Below, one piece after another: positions 1 to 5,399 of a stretch of DNA of 17,776 bases. Both the position numbers and the translations under genes were made by a program. Position 1 is the first letter of the stretch. The number at the start of each line of letters is the position of its first letter. Origin of the DNA: CAXBYZ01 sp963980215 (lineage in GTDB: Bacteria > Patescibacteriota > Microgenomatia > UBA1400 > CG1-02-47-37); the NCBI GenBank assembly GCA_963980215.1, contig CAXBYZ010000015.1, positions 1 to 17,776 on the forward strand. The letters run 5' to 3'. The notes beneath the pieces are model-generated. The model made no database searches. It worked only from the letters and a program-made list of their open reading frames with translations, and was not told the DNA's origin.

Positions 1-231
1 TTTGGACACCAAAAGCAAGAGAAGTGGATTGCTGATAACTTGGATAAGTTGAAGATAAAAGTGGCCATGGGGGTGGGTGGGAGTTTTGATTACTTGGTGA
101 AACCTTGGCTTCGAGCGCCAAAAATGATTCAGAAGATGGGTTTTGAGTGGTTGTGGCGACTAATGCTACAACCCTGGAGGATAAAGAGACAGTTTGGGTT
201 GCTTAAGTTTGTAGGATTGGTGTTGAAATGA
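1..231 (+). CDS. WecG/TagA/CpsF-family glycosyltransferase, C-terminal part (5' end outside window)
   Basis: The reading frame is open from base 1, so the gene begins upstream; 76 residues remain before TGA at 229-231. The fragment carries the C-terminal signature of the WecG/TagA/CpsF family: FGHQKQEKWI, then GVGGSFDYL, then RAPKMIQKMGFEWLWRL and PWRIKRQ. In this family these segments help form the acceptor and UDP-sugar binding region of a cytoplasmic or membrane-peripheral enzyme. It transfers N-acetylmannosamine-type sugars onto a lipid-linked precursor during cell-surface polysaccharide or teichoic-acid-like synthesis. The exact substrate cannot be read from the fragment. The next gene begins within about 10-60 bases, so the two may share a transcript. 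Confidence 0.85.
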   Translation, partial: FGHQKQEKWIADNLDKLKIKVAMGVGGSFDYLVKPWLRAPKMIQKMGFEWLWRLMLQPWRIKRQFGLLKFVGLVLK

Positions 232-237
232 TAAAAT

Positions 238-540
238 ATAAGTATTAAAAGTAAACTGCCACGTAAGTTCTATTCGTATTTTTGGGATGTGAATCCGAGG
301 AAAATTAACCTTGAAGAGAAGCCAGTTTTTGTGATTAAAAGAGTATTGGAGTACGGTGAGACTGAGTCTGTAGATTGGTTAAAGCAAATCTATGGATTAA
401 AAAAGATTAAGCATGCTTTATTAAAAACTAGAGATTTATCAAGAAAAACAGGTTTGTTTTGGGCTGGAGTATTGGGCCTAGAACAGAACGATCTACCATG
501 TTTACAAATTCCTTATCATCGAACACCTTTCAAGGTTTAA
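238..540 (+). CDS. DUF6922-like protein, putative antitoxin partner of an AbiE-type locus
   Basis: Small protein resembling the DUF6922 proteins that precede AbiEii-type nucleotidyltransferase toxins. Visible landmarks are LPRKFYSYFWDVNP at the N-terminus, then an ERVL-type helix (VIKRVLEYGE), WLKQIYG, and LLKTRDLSRKTGLFW. The start is uncertain. The first canonical start is GTG at 289, but that drops the conserved PRKFYSYFWDV segment, which is open in frame back to a stop at 232-234. Within that stretch the only possible starts are rare ones (ATA 238, ATT 244, CTG 256), so the original ATG may have been lost. The 3' end overlaps the start of the toxin-like gene by about 43 nt. Family assignment is from memory of conserved motifs; the antitoxin role is inferred from context. 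Confidence 0.6.
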   Translation: MSIKSKLPRKFYSYFWDVNPRKINLEEKPVFVIKRVLEYGETESVDWLKQIYGLKKIKHALLKTRDLSRKTGLFWAGVLGLEQNDLPCLQIPYHRTPFKV

Positions 541-850
541 AATTAATAGGTGATACAAAAATACTGGATTTTGCTTACTTAGCTGGAGGGACGGCATTAG
601 CTTTATACTTTGGTCATAGAGAGTCTATTTGAAAGATCATTTCTCTATTGAGGAAATGATGAAGTTTTATGATCAGAAATATAAATGTTTGGAGCAAAAA
701 AAGTATCACATTTTAAAAAGTTTAAGTTATTTTGAAGATGCTGAAGATGAAGAAATGCCAAAAATGTTAAAACCAATAGCTTGGGAAGATGTTAAAAATT
801 ATTTTATTAAAGAAGTCGGGAGGTTGGCGAAGGAGTGGGGATTGAATTAA
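498..850 (+). pseudogene. Decayed AbiEii/AbiGii-type nucleotidyltransferase toxin (internal deletion plus frameshift)
   Basis: From ATG 498 the frame reads 44 residues ending YLAGGTALALYFGHRESI and then TGA at 630-632. This is the N-terminal nucleotidyltransferase motif (GGT-x-L followed by HR-x-S) of AbiEii toxins. In another frame from 629 the sequence continues LKDHFSIEEMMKFYDQKY, later LKSLSYFEDAEDEEMPKML and WEDVKNYF, which match the C-terminal part of the same family. The catalytic Asp-x-Asp segment expected just after HRES(I/S), and roughly the middle 100 residues, are missing; the two halves are joined out of frame near 628-630. In intact systems this protein is the toxin of a type IV toxin-antitoxin / phage-abortive-infection pair. 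Here it should be inactive. That the two halves belong to one ancestral gene is inferred from family order. Confidence 0.7.
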
Positions 851-972
851 TATAAAATTTTGGTTATTCGGGAAATTTTCTGGTTGTGTTATATATAGTA
901 CTAGGTTAGTGGTATGAGTGAAAGTGCTTCAGGTGTCGATGAAGAAAAAAGATGATGATCTTAAAGTTTTGC

Positions 973-1221
973 TTAGTTTTGGATTCCAAGAAGCCAGAGG
1001 ACGGCTTCTTTTTTGTAGCGACGGTCGCCACGGGAGTTGATGCGGATGGCGGGTAGTTTGCCTCGTTTACCCCAGCGTTTAATAGTGAGGGGTGAGACGC
1101 GGAGTAACTCGGCTACTTCACGGACAGTGAGTAGGTCTGGAAGATTATCTAGAGAGAGTTTATTTTTTACTGGTGCACTTTGAGTGGTAGAGTTTTGGTT
1201 TGATACTGTTTGATCTAACAT
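973..1221 (-). CDS. Small excisionase/MerR-like helix-turn-helix DNA-binding protein
   Basis: An 82-residue protein with a flexible, Ser/Thr/Gln-rich N-terminal tail (about 1-27) followed by a winged-helix domain of the HTH_17/excisionase type. The domain reads LLTVREVAELLRVSPLTIKRW (30-50), then GKRGKLPAIRINSRGDRRY with the wing, and ends KKEAVLWLL. Such domains bind DNA as small transcription regulators or recombination directionality factors. No integrase is next to it, so a regulatory role is more likely. The gene has its own promoter (1263-1292) and a near-perfect inverted repeat at the expected transcript start, which suggests autoregulation. No Shine-Dalgarno is visible. Its final codons overlap the opposite-strand terminator at 988-1014. 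Confidence 0.8.
   Translation of the reverse strand: MLDQTVSNQNSTTQSAPVKNKLSLDNLPDLLTVREVAELLRVSPLTIKRWGKRGKLPAIRINSRGDRRYKKEAVLWLLGIQN
988..1014 (+). terminator. Intrinsic terminator, antisense inside the 3' end of the HTH gene
   Basis: Arms AAGAAGCC (988-995) and GGCTTCTT (1003-1010) enclose a 7-nt loop, and the plus strand ends in a run of six T (1009-1014). It would terminate rightward transcription from the AbiE-like locus. It lies within the last codons of the minus-strand HTH gene, so it is also protein-coding on the other strand. Confidence 0.75.
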
Positions 1222-1239
1222 ATTTTGTTCAAAGGCAGT

Positions 1240-1258
1240 CTAATTAATATTTAACTAG
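1240..1258. promoter_or_regulatory. 19-bp inverted repeat, candidate operator of the HTH gene
   Basis: Bases 1240-1258 pair about a centre at 1249 with two mismatched pairs (1243/1255 and 1248/1250); the outer triplets are CTA and TAG. It sits between the -10 box and the start codon, at the predicted transcription start. An autorepressor site is plausible but inferred. Confidence 0.35.
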
Positions 1259-1262
1259 CGTT

Positions 1263-1292
1263 AATATATCAAAATACTATGGAGTCTGTCAA
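1263..1292 (-). promoter_or_regulatory. Sigma70-type promoter for the HTH gene
   Basis: On the minus strand a perfect -35 TTGACA (1292-1287) is followed after 18 nt by TATATT (1268-1263). Transcription would start near 1256, giving a leader of about 35 nt before ATG at 1221. Confidence 0.65.
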
Positions 1293-1304
1293 GGAAATGG
1301 GTAC

Positions 1305-1354
1305 AAAAAAACACCTCCGAGGTGCGCCGTGGGCGCAACCTTACCTCGGAGGTG
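1305..1354 (-). terminator. Intrinsic terminator of the rplJ-rplL operon
   Basis: Outer arms CACCTCCGAGGT (1312-1323) and ACCTCGGAGGTG (1343-1354) are perfectly complementary over 12 bp. An inner stem GCGCC/GGCGC (1324-1328 / 1332-1336) closes a 3-nt loop. On the minus strand it is followed by seven T (1311-1305). It starts 6 nt after the rplL stop codon. This is the strongest terminator in the window. Confidence 0.93.
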
Positions 1355-1360
1355 GATAGT

Positions 1361-1804
1361 TTACTTTAATTCAACTTGAGCACCGGCGGCTTCTAATTTC
1401 TTCTTGGCTTCTTCGGCAACTTCTGCCTTGAAGGTTCCAACTTCTTTAGGAGCTGCTTCGGCTAAGTCTTTGGCTTCTTTTAGTCCAAGATCTTGGTTAA
1501 TCTCTCTTAGAGCTTTAATAACACCAATCTTGTTGGCACCGGCGTCGGTTAAGACAACTTGGTACTCGGACTTCTCTTCTTTCTCTTCAGCGGCTTCGGC
1601 TGGAGCACCAGCGGCGGCAACAGCTACAGGAGCGGCTGCGGAAACGCCAAATTTATCTTCCAAAGCTTTAACTAACTCTGATAGTTCCAAAACTGTGAGT
1701 TTCTCGACTTGGTCAATGATAGTTTGAAGATTTTTGGAAACTTTAACGGTTTCTTTTTTGTCTTCAGCTTTAGTTTCTTTTACTTCTTTCTTTTGGTCAG
1801 TCAT
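1361..1804 (-). CDS. rplL: 50S ribosomal protein L7/L12
   Basis: L7/L12 forms the dimers of the ribosomal stalk and recruits translation GTPases (EF-Tu, EF-G). The N-terminal dimerisation/L10-binding region is at about 24-55 (LQTIIDQVEKLTVLELSELV), followed by an Ala/Pro/Glu-rich hinge (about 56-80) and the globular C-terminal domain from EYQVVLTDAGANKIGVIK to the end. At 147 residues it is longer than the usual ~120-130, because a charged Lys/Glu tail of about 23 residues (TDQKKEVKETKAEDKK) precedes the normal start. It lies 3 nt after rplJ; the end of rplJ supplies a weak Shine-Dalgarno-like GGTGGTGAG before the ATG. A strong terminator follows. Assignment is certain; the role of the tail is unknown. 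Confidence 0.97.
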   Translation of the reverse strand: MTDQKKEVKETKAEDKKETVKVSKNLQTIIDQVEKLTVLELSELVKALEDKFGVSAAAPVAVAAAGAPAEAAEEKEEKSEYQVVLTDAGANKIGVIKALREINQDLGLKEAKDLAEAAPKEVGTFKAEVAEEAKKKLEAAGAQVELK

Positions 1805-1807
1805 AGA

Positions 1808-2335
1808 TTACTCACCACCTTTCTTGGTTTGGATCGCCTTAAGGGCGAAAACTAAATTACGTAGATTTCCAGATAGTACGTTGACAAAGCCAGTTAGTGG
1901 GGCTTTGATAGTGCCGACTGTGGTAGCCAGAAGCTCGATCTTGCTTGGGAGTTTGGCTAGGGCTTCGACTTGTTCTTTGTTGAGAGCATCTTTGTTTAGA
2001 AATCCGGCTTTAATTTCTGGGAGTTTGTTTTCTTTGGCAAACTCAGCTAATGCCTTGATAGGAGCGATCTCGTCTTCGTAGGCAAGCAGGGTAATGGTGG
2101 GGCCTGTAAAGGAGTCTAAAAGATCATTAACTGGATATTTTTCCTCTGTTACAGCTATTTTTAAGAGTGAGTTTTTAGTAACCACTAGTTCACCGCCAGC
2201 TTGTTTAACAATTCTTCTTAGGGTTTGTTGGAGGCCAACACTAAGACCACTGTAGTTGGCTAAGACAATAGATTTTGCTTTAGAGATCTTCTTGGTTAAT
2301 TCTTGAACTTCTTGAATGTTTTTTTGGCTTGGCAT
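1808..2335 (-). CDS. rplJ: 50S ribosomal protein L10
   Basis: L10 anchors L7/L12 dimers to the 23S rRNA at the base of the stalk. The 175-residue length is normal. The N-terminal rRNA-binding domain includes LTKKISKAKSIVLANYSGLS, TLRRIVKQAGGELVVTKNSL and the FTGPTITLLAYEDEIAPIKAL segment. The C-terminal helix near NVLSGNLRNLVFALKAIQ binds L7/L12. The gene heads a two-gene operon with rplL, with its own promoter and a leader RNA that resembles the known L10 leader and ends in a terminator-like hairpin just before the gene. That suggests autogenous control by L10 or the L10-L12 complex. No Shine-Dalgarno is seen before the ATG. Confidence 0.97.
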   Translation of the reverse strand: MPSQKNIQEVQELTKKISKAKSIVLANYSGLSVGLQQTLRRIVKQAGGELVVTKNSLLKIAVTEEKYPVNDLLDSFTGPTITLLAYEDEIAPIKALAEFAKENKLPEIKAGFLNKDALNKEQVEALAKLPSKIELLATTVGTIKAPLTGFVNVLSGNLRNLVFALKAIQTKKGGE

Positions 2336-2343
2336 AGATTTAT

Positions 2344-2415
2344 AAAAAAAGCCCTCACAAGGAGAACATAGGTTTCCTCGGTAAGATTTAATAATTACTT
2401 ACTGTCTTTAGAACA
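2344..2415 (-). ncRNA. L10-leader-like regulatory RNA with terminator/attenuator hairpin
   Basis: The minus-strand leader contains AAAGACAG, then a GTAAG / CTTAC helix, then CCGAGG (2381-2376). This is the order found in the ribosomal protein L10 leader family. It is followed by a hairpin GTTCTC (2367-2362) and GAGGGC (2356-2351), with two G-U pairs and a 5-nt loop, then seven T (2350-2344), and the rplJ ATG 8 nt later. The likely mechanism is that L10 binds the upper helix and lets the terminator form. Recognition is by eye; a covariance-model search would settle it. Confidence 0.7.
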
Positions 2416-2421
2416 AGAGTG

Positions 2422-2451
2422 ATTATATAATGGTGGGATGGATATAGTCAA
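2422..2451. promoter_or_regulatory. Overlapping divergent promoters for rplJ (minus) and truB (plus)
   Basis: The minus strand has TTGACT (2451-2446, inside truB), an 18-nt spacer and TATAAT (2427-2422), with a start near 2415. The plus strand has TATAAT at 2426-2431, overlapping the first box by two bases and only 6 nt before the truB ATG. The truB transcript would therefore start at or beside its start codon. No good plus-strand -35 is seen. Because the boxes overlap, polymerase can serve only one gene at a time. Confidence 0.65.
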
Positions 2452-3058
2452 GGTGGTAGATAAAAAGGTAGACTGGACTAGTCATGATGTGGTGGCTAAA
2501 TTACGGGGTGAGTTGAGGAAAAAACATGGCGTGAAGATTAAGGTGGGTCATGGCGGGACTTTGGATCCGTTTGCTACCGGAGTGCTGTTGATTTTGATAG
2601 GTAAAGCTACCAAGAGATTTGAAGAGATTAAAGATTGGGAAAAAGAGTATGTGTTGGAGATTTTATTGGGGATAGAGACGGACACCGGGGACAGCACTGG
2701 AAAAGTGACAAAAAAATTCGAGGTTACGAACCTCGAAAAAAGTGAAGTGAAGCGAGTGCTAAAAAGCTTTGTAGGGGAGTTTGAGCAAGAGATTCCCAAG
2801 TACTCCGCCAAGAAGATAAAGGGCAAGAAGATGTATGAGTTAGCTAGAGTCGGCAAGAAGATGACCAAGCAAACCAAGATGGTTAAGATAACAAAGATAG
2901 AACTGCTCAGATTTAAGGTTCCGAACCTTAAATTGAGAGTGGAGTGTGGGAGTGGGACTTATATGAGGCAGTTGGCGGTGGATGTGGGCAAGAAACTTAA
3001 TTTACCGGCACACGCCAAAGCTTTAAGAAGAACGAGGGTGGGTGAGTATAGTCTATAA
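2438..3058 (+). CDS. truB: tRNA pseudouridine-55 synthase, short form without PUA domain
   Basis: TruB converts U55 in the T-loop of tRNAs to pseudouridine. The catalytic motif GHGGTLDPFATGVL is at 37-50, with the nucleophile Asp43. Other family blocks follow: YVLEILLGIETDTGD (71-85), the P-x-YSAKKIKGKKMYELAR block (120-137) and GSGTYMRQLAVDVG (171-184). At 206 residues it ends right after the catalytic domain; the usual C-terminal PUA domain is absent. Two hairpin palindromes lie inside the coding sequence and encode FEVTNLE (94-100) and FKVPNLK (159-165), both in variable loops of the fold. The gene sits alone on the plus strand between the two halves of the ribosomal protein cluster and appears to be leaderless. 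Confidence 0.95.
   Translation: MDIVKVVDKKVDWTSHDVVAKLRGELRKKHGVKIKVGHGGTLDPFATGVLLILIGKATKRFEEIKDWEKEYVLEILLGIETDTGDSTGKVTKKFEVTNLEKSEVKRVLKSFVGEFEQEIPKYSAKKIKGKKMYELARVGKKMTKQTKMVKITKIELLRFKVPNLKLRVECGSGTYMRQLAVDVGKKLNLPAHAKALRRTRVGEYSL
2717..2737 (+). repeat. Palindrome 1 of the GGTT-MCG-AACC family, inside truB
   Basis: Perfect 9-bp arms TTCGAGGTT and AACCTCGAA around the loop ACG. It is read in frame as F-E-V-T-N-L-E, with the loop as the Thr codon. The outer arm differs from other family members but stays complementary. Confidence 0.85.
2911..2933 (+). repeat. Palindrome 2 of the GGTT-MCG-AACC family, inside truB
   Basis: Perfect 10-bp arms ATTTAAGGTT and AACCTTAAAT around the loop CCG. 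It is read in frame as F-K-V-P-N-L-K, with the loop as the Pro codon. It is the exact reverse complement of the copy at 3065-3087. Confidence 0.88.
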
Positions 3059-3064
3059 CTATAT

Positions 3065-3087
3065 ATTTAAGGTTCGGAACCTTAAAT
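3065..3087 (-). repeat. Palindrome 3 of the GGTT-MCG-AACC family, between truB and rplA
   Basis: Perfect 10-bp arms ATTTAAGGTT and AACCTTAAAT around the loop CGG (CCG on the minus strand). It fills nearly all of the 28-bp gap between the convergent genes truB and rplA, and its last base is the last base of the rplA stop codon. It could act as a two-way 3' end, but no T-run follows on either side. Confidence 0.88.
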
Positions 3088-3893
3088 CACTTGATTTTGA
3101 GTTTGATGCTGGGGCTCATGGAGGAGCAGAGGTAGACGGAGGCGAGGTTTTTTAGCTTGATAGTATTGATAGCTGATTTAACGTTTTCTTCAAGCTGTTT
3201 ATTCGTAAAGCTTAGCTTGCCAATAACTAGGTGAAGAATGGGGGCTTTGGCTTCGGATTTGTATCTGGTGGCGCCAGCTGCTAGCTTTTTTTTAATCTCT
3301 TCTGGTTTGTCTGAAATAGTGCCAGATTTTGGATTTGGCATTAAACCCTTAGGTCCTAGAAGTTTGGCAAATTTGGCTAGTTTAGGCATCATTGCGGGAG
3401 TGGCAACTAGGACGTCAAAGTCGATGGTGCCATCTTTTAGTTTACCTAAAGTTTTGTCGGTAGCGATCTCGACTTTTTGAGATTTACCAGTACCGTGAGG
3501 TAAGTTTAGTTCTCCAGAAATTCGGTCTTCGGTTAAGTTGCAGTGAAGCTCAACAGAGGCGTTAAACTTAACTTTTGACACTTTTCTTAGTAACTCTAGA
3601 GCTTCATCAGTTTTGTAAAAATGGGCTTTGTCGATTAGTTTTCTAGTTTTTTTGTATTGTTTTGATCGAGCGTGTTTAGTGCGTTCTTTGGTATTTTTGC
3701 TTTTTTTGGTTTCTGTTTCTTCCGCAGGTGCTTCAACTTTTTCTCCTTGTTCATTCACTTGCATGACTGGAATAGCCTTAACTACCTCTTTCTCTTTAGT
3801 TTTGGTTAGTTTTTGACTCCTAGTTCCAGAAGCTTTTAGTTTTGGTGAATCGGACTGGGATAAATCTAGGAGTGCGATTTTTTTCTTACCCAT
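3087..3893 (-). CDS. rplA: 50S ribosomal protein L1 with long charged N-terminal extension
   Basis: L1 forms the mobile L1 stalk that binds 23S rRNA and helps E-site tRNA leave. The core begins near residue 75 (RSKQYKKTRKLIDKAHFY) and carries the L1 signature around GPKGLMPNPKSGTISDKP and the second-domain block KVKFNASVELHCNL. At 268 residues it exceeds the usual ~230, because about 74 residues rich in Lys, Glu, Ser and Thr precede the core (KKKIALLDLSQSDS, then ETKKSKNTKERTKH). It overlaps the end of rplK by 8 nt, so the pair is translationally coupled; GGGAG about 9 nt before the ATG may serve as ribosome binding site. The stop codon is fused to palindrome 3. The extension could bind RNA, but that is a guess. 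Confidence 0.96.
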   Translation of the reverse strand: MGKKKIALLDLSQSDSPKLKASGTRSQKLTKTKEKEVVKAIPVMQVNEQGEKVEAPAEETETKKSKNTKERTKHARSKQYKKTRKLIDKAHFYKTDEALELLRKVSKVKFNASVELHCNLTEDRISGELNLPHGTGKSQKVEIATDKTLGKLKDGTIDFDVLVATPAMMPKLAKFAKLLGPKGLMPNPKSGTISDKPEEIKKKLAAGATRYKSEAKAPILHLVIGKLSFTNKQLEENVKSAINTIKLKNLASVYLCSSMSPSIKLKIK

Positions 3894-4308
3894 TGATCTT
3901 TACTCCCATGGATCTAAGTGATCCGGCTACTATTTTTTTGGCGGCCTCAACATCATTGGCGTTAAGGTCGTCCATTTTTTCTTTGGCAATTGACTCTACT
4001 TGAGCGTCCGTGATGGTAGCTACAGTTTCTCTGCCTGGAGTTTCGGAGCCTTTTTTAAGATTTAGCTCTTTTTTGATAAACTCGCTAACGGGAGGTTTTT
4101 TGAGTTCAAAAGTGAATGATCTATCTTCGTAGATGGTGACCACAGCTGGGATAATCCCCTGCATTTGTTTAGTTTTTTCGTTGTAGGAATTACAAAAATC
4201 CATGATAGCCACACCGTGTTGACCAAGAGCTGGTCCAATCGGTGGGGCCGGATTAGCTTTACCAGCGGGAATGTTTAGTTTTAAGACGATCTTGACTGTT
4301 TTTGCCAT
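3886..4308 (-). CDS. rplK: 50S ribosomal protein L11
   Basis: L11 binds the GTPase-associated region of 23S rRNA. The N-terminal block reads KIVLKLNIPAGKANPAPP then IGPALGQHGVAIMDFCNSYN, with the Pro-rich helix and hinge. The C-terminal rRNA-binding domain contains GSETPGRETVATITDAQVE and ends AAKKIVAGSLRSMGVKING. With the start at 4308 it is 140 residues, the normal length; an in-frame ATG at 4329 would add seven non-conserved residues and lies within the hairpin stem, so I reject it. The chosen ATG directly follows a hairpin and U-run (4309-4333) with no Shine-Dalgarno. The gene is followed by rplA with an 8-nt overlap. In many bacteria L1 represses this operon through the rplK leader. Confidence 0.97.
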   Translation of the reverse strand: MAKTVKIVLKLNIPAGKANPAPPIGPALGQHGVAIMDFCNSYNEKTKQMQGIIPAVVTIYEDRSFTFELKKPPVSEFIKKELNLKKGSETPGRETVATITDAQVESIAKEKMDDLNANDVEAAKKIVAGSLRSMGVKING

Positions 4309-4333
4309 AAAAATATCCTTGCACAGCAAGGAT
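4309..4333 (-). promoter_or_regulatory. Terminator-like hairpin and U-run directly before the rplK start codon
   Basis: Perfect 8-bp arms (4333-4326 and 4322-4315 on the minus strand: ATCCTTGC and GCAAGGAT) with loop TGT are followed by A and five T that touch the ATG. It has the form of an intrinsic terminator, but any transcript ending there would stop exactly at the rplK start. Attenuation is a plausible role. The same arrangement occurs before rplJ and typA. Confidence 0.6.
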
Positions 4334-4365
4334 TAATTAAGTTTCGGTCAGTAATTTCTTCTAAC

Positions 4366-4395
4366 CTTCCTCGCTGTGAACGAAGTAAGAGGAAG
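4366..4395 (-). promoter_or_regulatory. Hairpin in the nusG-rplK intergenic leader, with upstream -10-like box
   Basis: Arms CTTCCTC (4366-4372) and GAGGAAG (4389-4395) enclose 16 nt. No U-run follows on the minus strand, so it is not a simple terminator. TATACT (4399-4394, minus) just after the nusG stop could be a -10 box for a separate rplK-rplA transcript with a leader of about 80 nt. An L1-binding leader site is possible, but I cannot match it to a known consensus. Confidence 0.35.
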
Positions 4396-4401
4396 TATAA
4401 C

Positions 4402-5100
4402 TTAAATTTTTTGGACTTGCAAGAAGTCGAGTTCGACTGGAGTTTCTCTACCAAAGATGGAGACTAGGACTTTGATTTTGCCACGCTCGTCATCTAGGGA
4501 CTCGACTGAACCGAGGAAATCTGCAAAGGGACCTTCAATAATCTTGACAGCTTCACCCACGCTAAAGGTGGTTTTATACTTTGGAGCTTCCATCTGCATG
4601 AACTTCATGATGTTCTTTACTTCTGGGGCTGGGAGCGGGGTTGGTTTGTTGCCGACACCAACAAAGCCGGTAACACCCTGGGTGGTGCGGACAGCTAGCC
4701 AAGAGTCGTCGGTTAGAACCAGTTTGACTAACATGTAGCCAGGGAAGAGCTTTTCTTTAATAGAGTGCTTCTCACCTTTTTTGATTTGAATTTTGTTTTG
4801 AGTGGGGATGAGGATTTCTAGAATGAAGTCGGTAAGGTTCATGCTTTCGGCCCTTTGCTTTAGACCGGCTGCTACCTTTTGTTCGTGTCCAGAGTAGGTG
4901 TGAACAACAAACCAGTTAGCATTTTTTTGCTCATCTGGGTTGATAACTACGTGGTTTTCGGCTTGGGCTTTTTTGGCATCTGCCTCTTCTTGTTCCTTGA
5001 CGATATCTCTTTTTTCCTCTTTTAGTTCTTCCTTTAGATCCTTTTTTACTAGAGGTAGGTCTGTCTTTGGTTTGGTTTGTGATTTGGTTTTTTTGCTCAT
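4402..5100 (-). CDS. nusG: Transcription termination/antitermination factor NusG with charged N-terminal extension
   Basis: NusG binds RNA polymerase, suppresses pausing and links it to Rho or the ribosome. The NGN domain starts near residue 62 (NWFVVHTYSGHEQKVAAGLKQ) and includes FPGYMLVKL and VRTTQGVTGFVG. The KOW domain lies near 180-232 (VGEAVKIIEGPFADFLGSVE, then RETPVELDF). Length is 232 against the usual ~180, due to about 60 extra N-terminal residues made largely of Lys, Glu, Asp and Ala (KDLKEELKEEKRDIVKEQEE) that should form a charged helix. It starts 4 nt after the secE stop codon, so the two form the standard secE-nusG pair. No Shine-Dalgarno is obvious. Confidence 0.96.
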   Translation of the reverse strand: MSKKTKSQTKPKTDLPLVKKDLKEELKEEKRDIVKEQEEADAKKAQAENHVVINPDEQKNANWFVVHTYSGHEQKVAAGLKQRAESMNLTDFILEILIPTQNKIQIKKGEKHSIKEKLFPGYMLVKLVLTDDSWLAVRTTQGVTGFVGVGNKPTPLPAPEVKNIMKFMQMEAPKYKTTFSVGEAVKIIEGPFADFLGSVESLDDERGKIKVLVSIFGRETPVELDFLQVQKI

Positions 5101-5104
5101 ATGT

Positions 5105-5341
5105 TTACTGGATGATTAGTCCAATTAAGTTGGTAAAAAGTAGGTCGAGGCCACCGATGAGAAGACCAGTTACCAAGCTGACACCAATAACTACTCCGGT
5201 CATCTTGATAACCTGATTTTTAGTAGGCCAAATAACTTTCTTTAACTCGACAACTGACTCTTTCAAGTATTGTCTTGGTGAAGTTCCTTTTTGATTGTTA
5301 AGCTTCCCGCCCTTGGGCGAGTCGACGGCTGATTTTACCAT
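5105..5341 (-). CDS. secE: Preprotein translocase subunit SecE
   Basis: SecE clamps the two halves of the SecY channel in the membrane. This is the short single-span form: a 78-residue protein with the amphipathic helix YLKESVVELKKVIWPTKNQV (25-44), containing the conserved W-P motif, followed by one membrane segment (VIGVSLVTGLLIGGLDLLF). The first ~20 residues are polar. It is upstream of nusG in the usual order. A weak -10-like CATAAT (5357-5352, minus) lies 10 nt before the ATG, so the leader is very short; no Shine-Dalgarno is present. Confidence 0.94.
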   Translation of the reverse strand: MVKSAVDSPKGGKLNNQKGTSPRQYLKESVVELKKVIWPTKNQVIKMTGVVIGVSLVTGLLIGGLDLLFTNLIGLIIQ

Positions 5342-5351
5342 GATAGGGGTT

Positions 5352-5396
5352 ATTATGCCATAGACTGTGTTATACTTAAAGTCTGAAAAAGGAGGA
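5352..5396. promoter_or_regulatory. Divergent secE / galU promoter region and galU ribosome binding site
   Basis: On the plus strand an extended -10 (TGT then TATACT, 5368-5376) lies ahead of GGAGGA (5391-5396), a strong Shine-Dalgarno 3 nt before the galU ATG at 5400. On the minus strand CATAAT (5357-5352) with a poor -35-like TTTAAG (5380-5375) would serve secE. galU is one of few genes here with a clear Shine-Dalgarno. Confidence 0.5.
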
Positions 5397-5399
5397 TAG

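Noticed and set aside
914..952. Tiny plus-strand open frame (ATG at 914, 12 codons) in the gap after the AbiE-like remnant
   Set aside because: Too short, no ribosome binding site and no similarity; I see no gene in 851-972.
1404..2081. Long plus-strand open frames opposite rplL and rplJ (1404-1727 and 1734-2081)
   Set aside because: Antisense shadows of two certain ribosomal protein genes, with Ala/Ser-rich products caused by the sense codon usage and no start signals.
3065..3087. Bidirectional intrinsic terminator between truB and rplA
   Set aside because: The stem is present but no T-run follows on either strand; it is better described as a member of the palindrome family.
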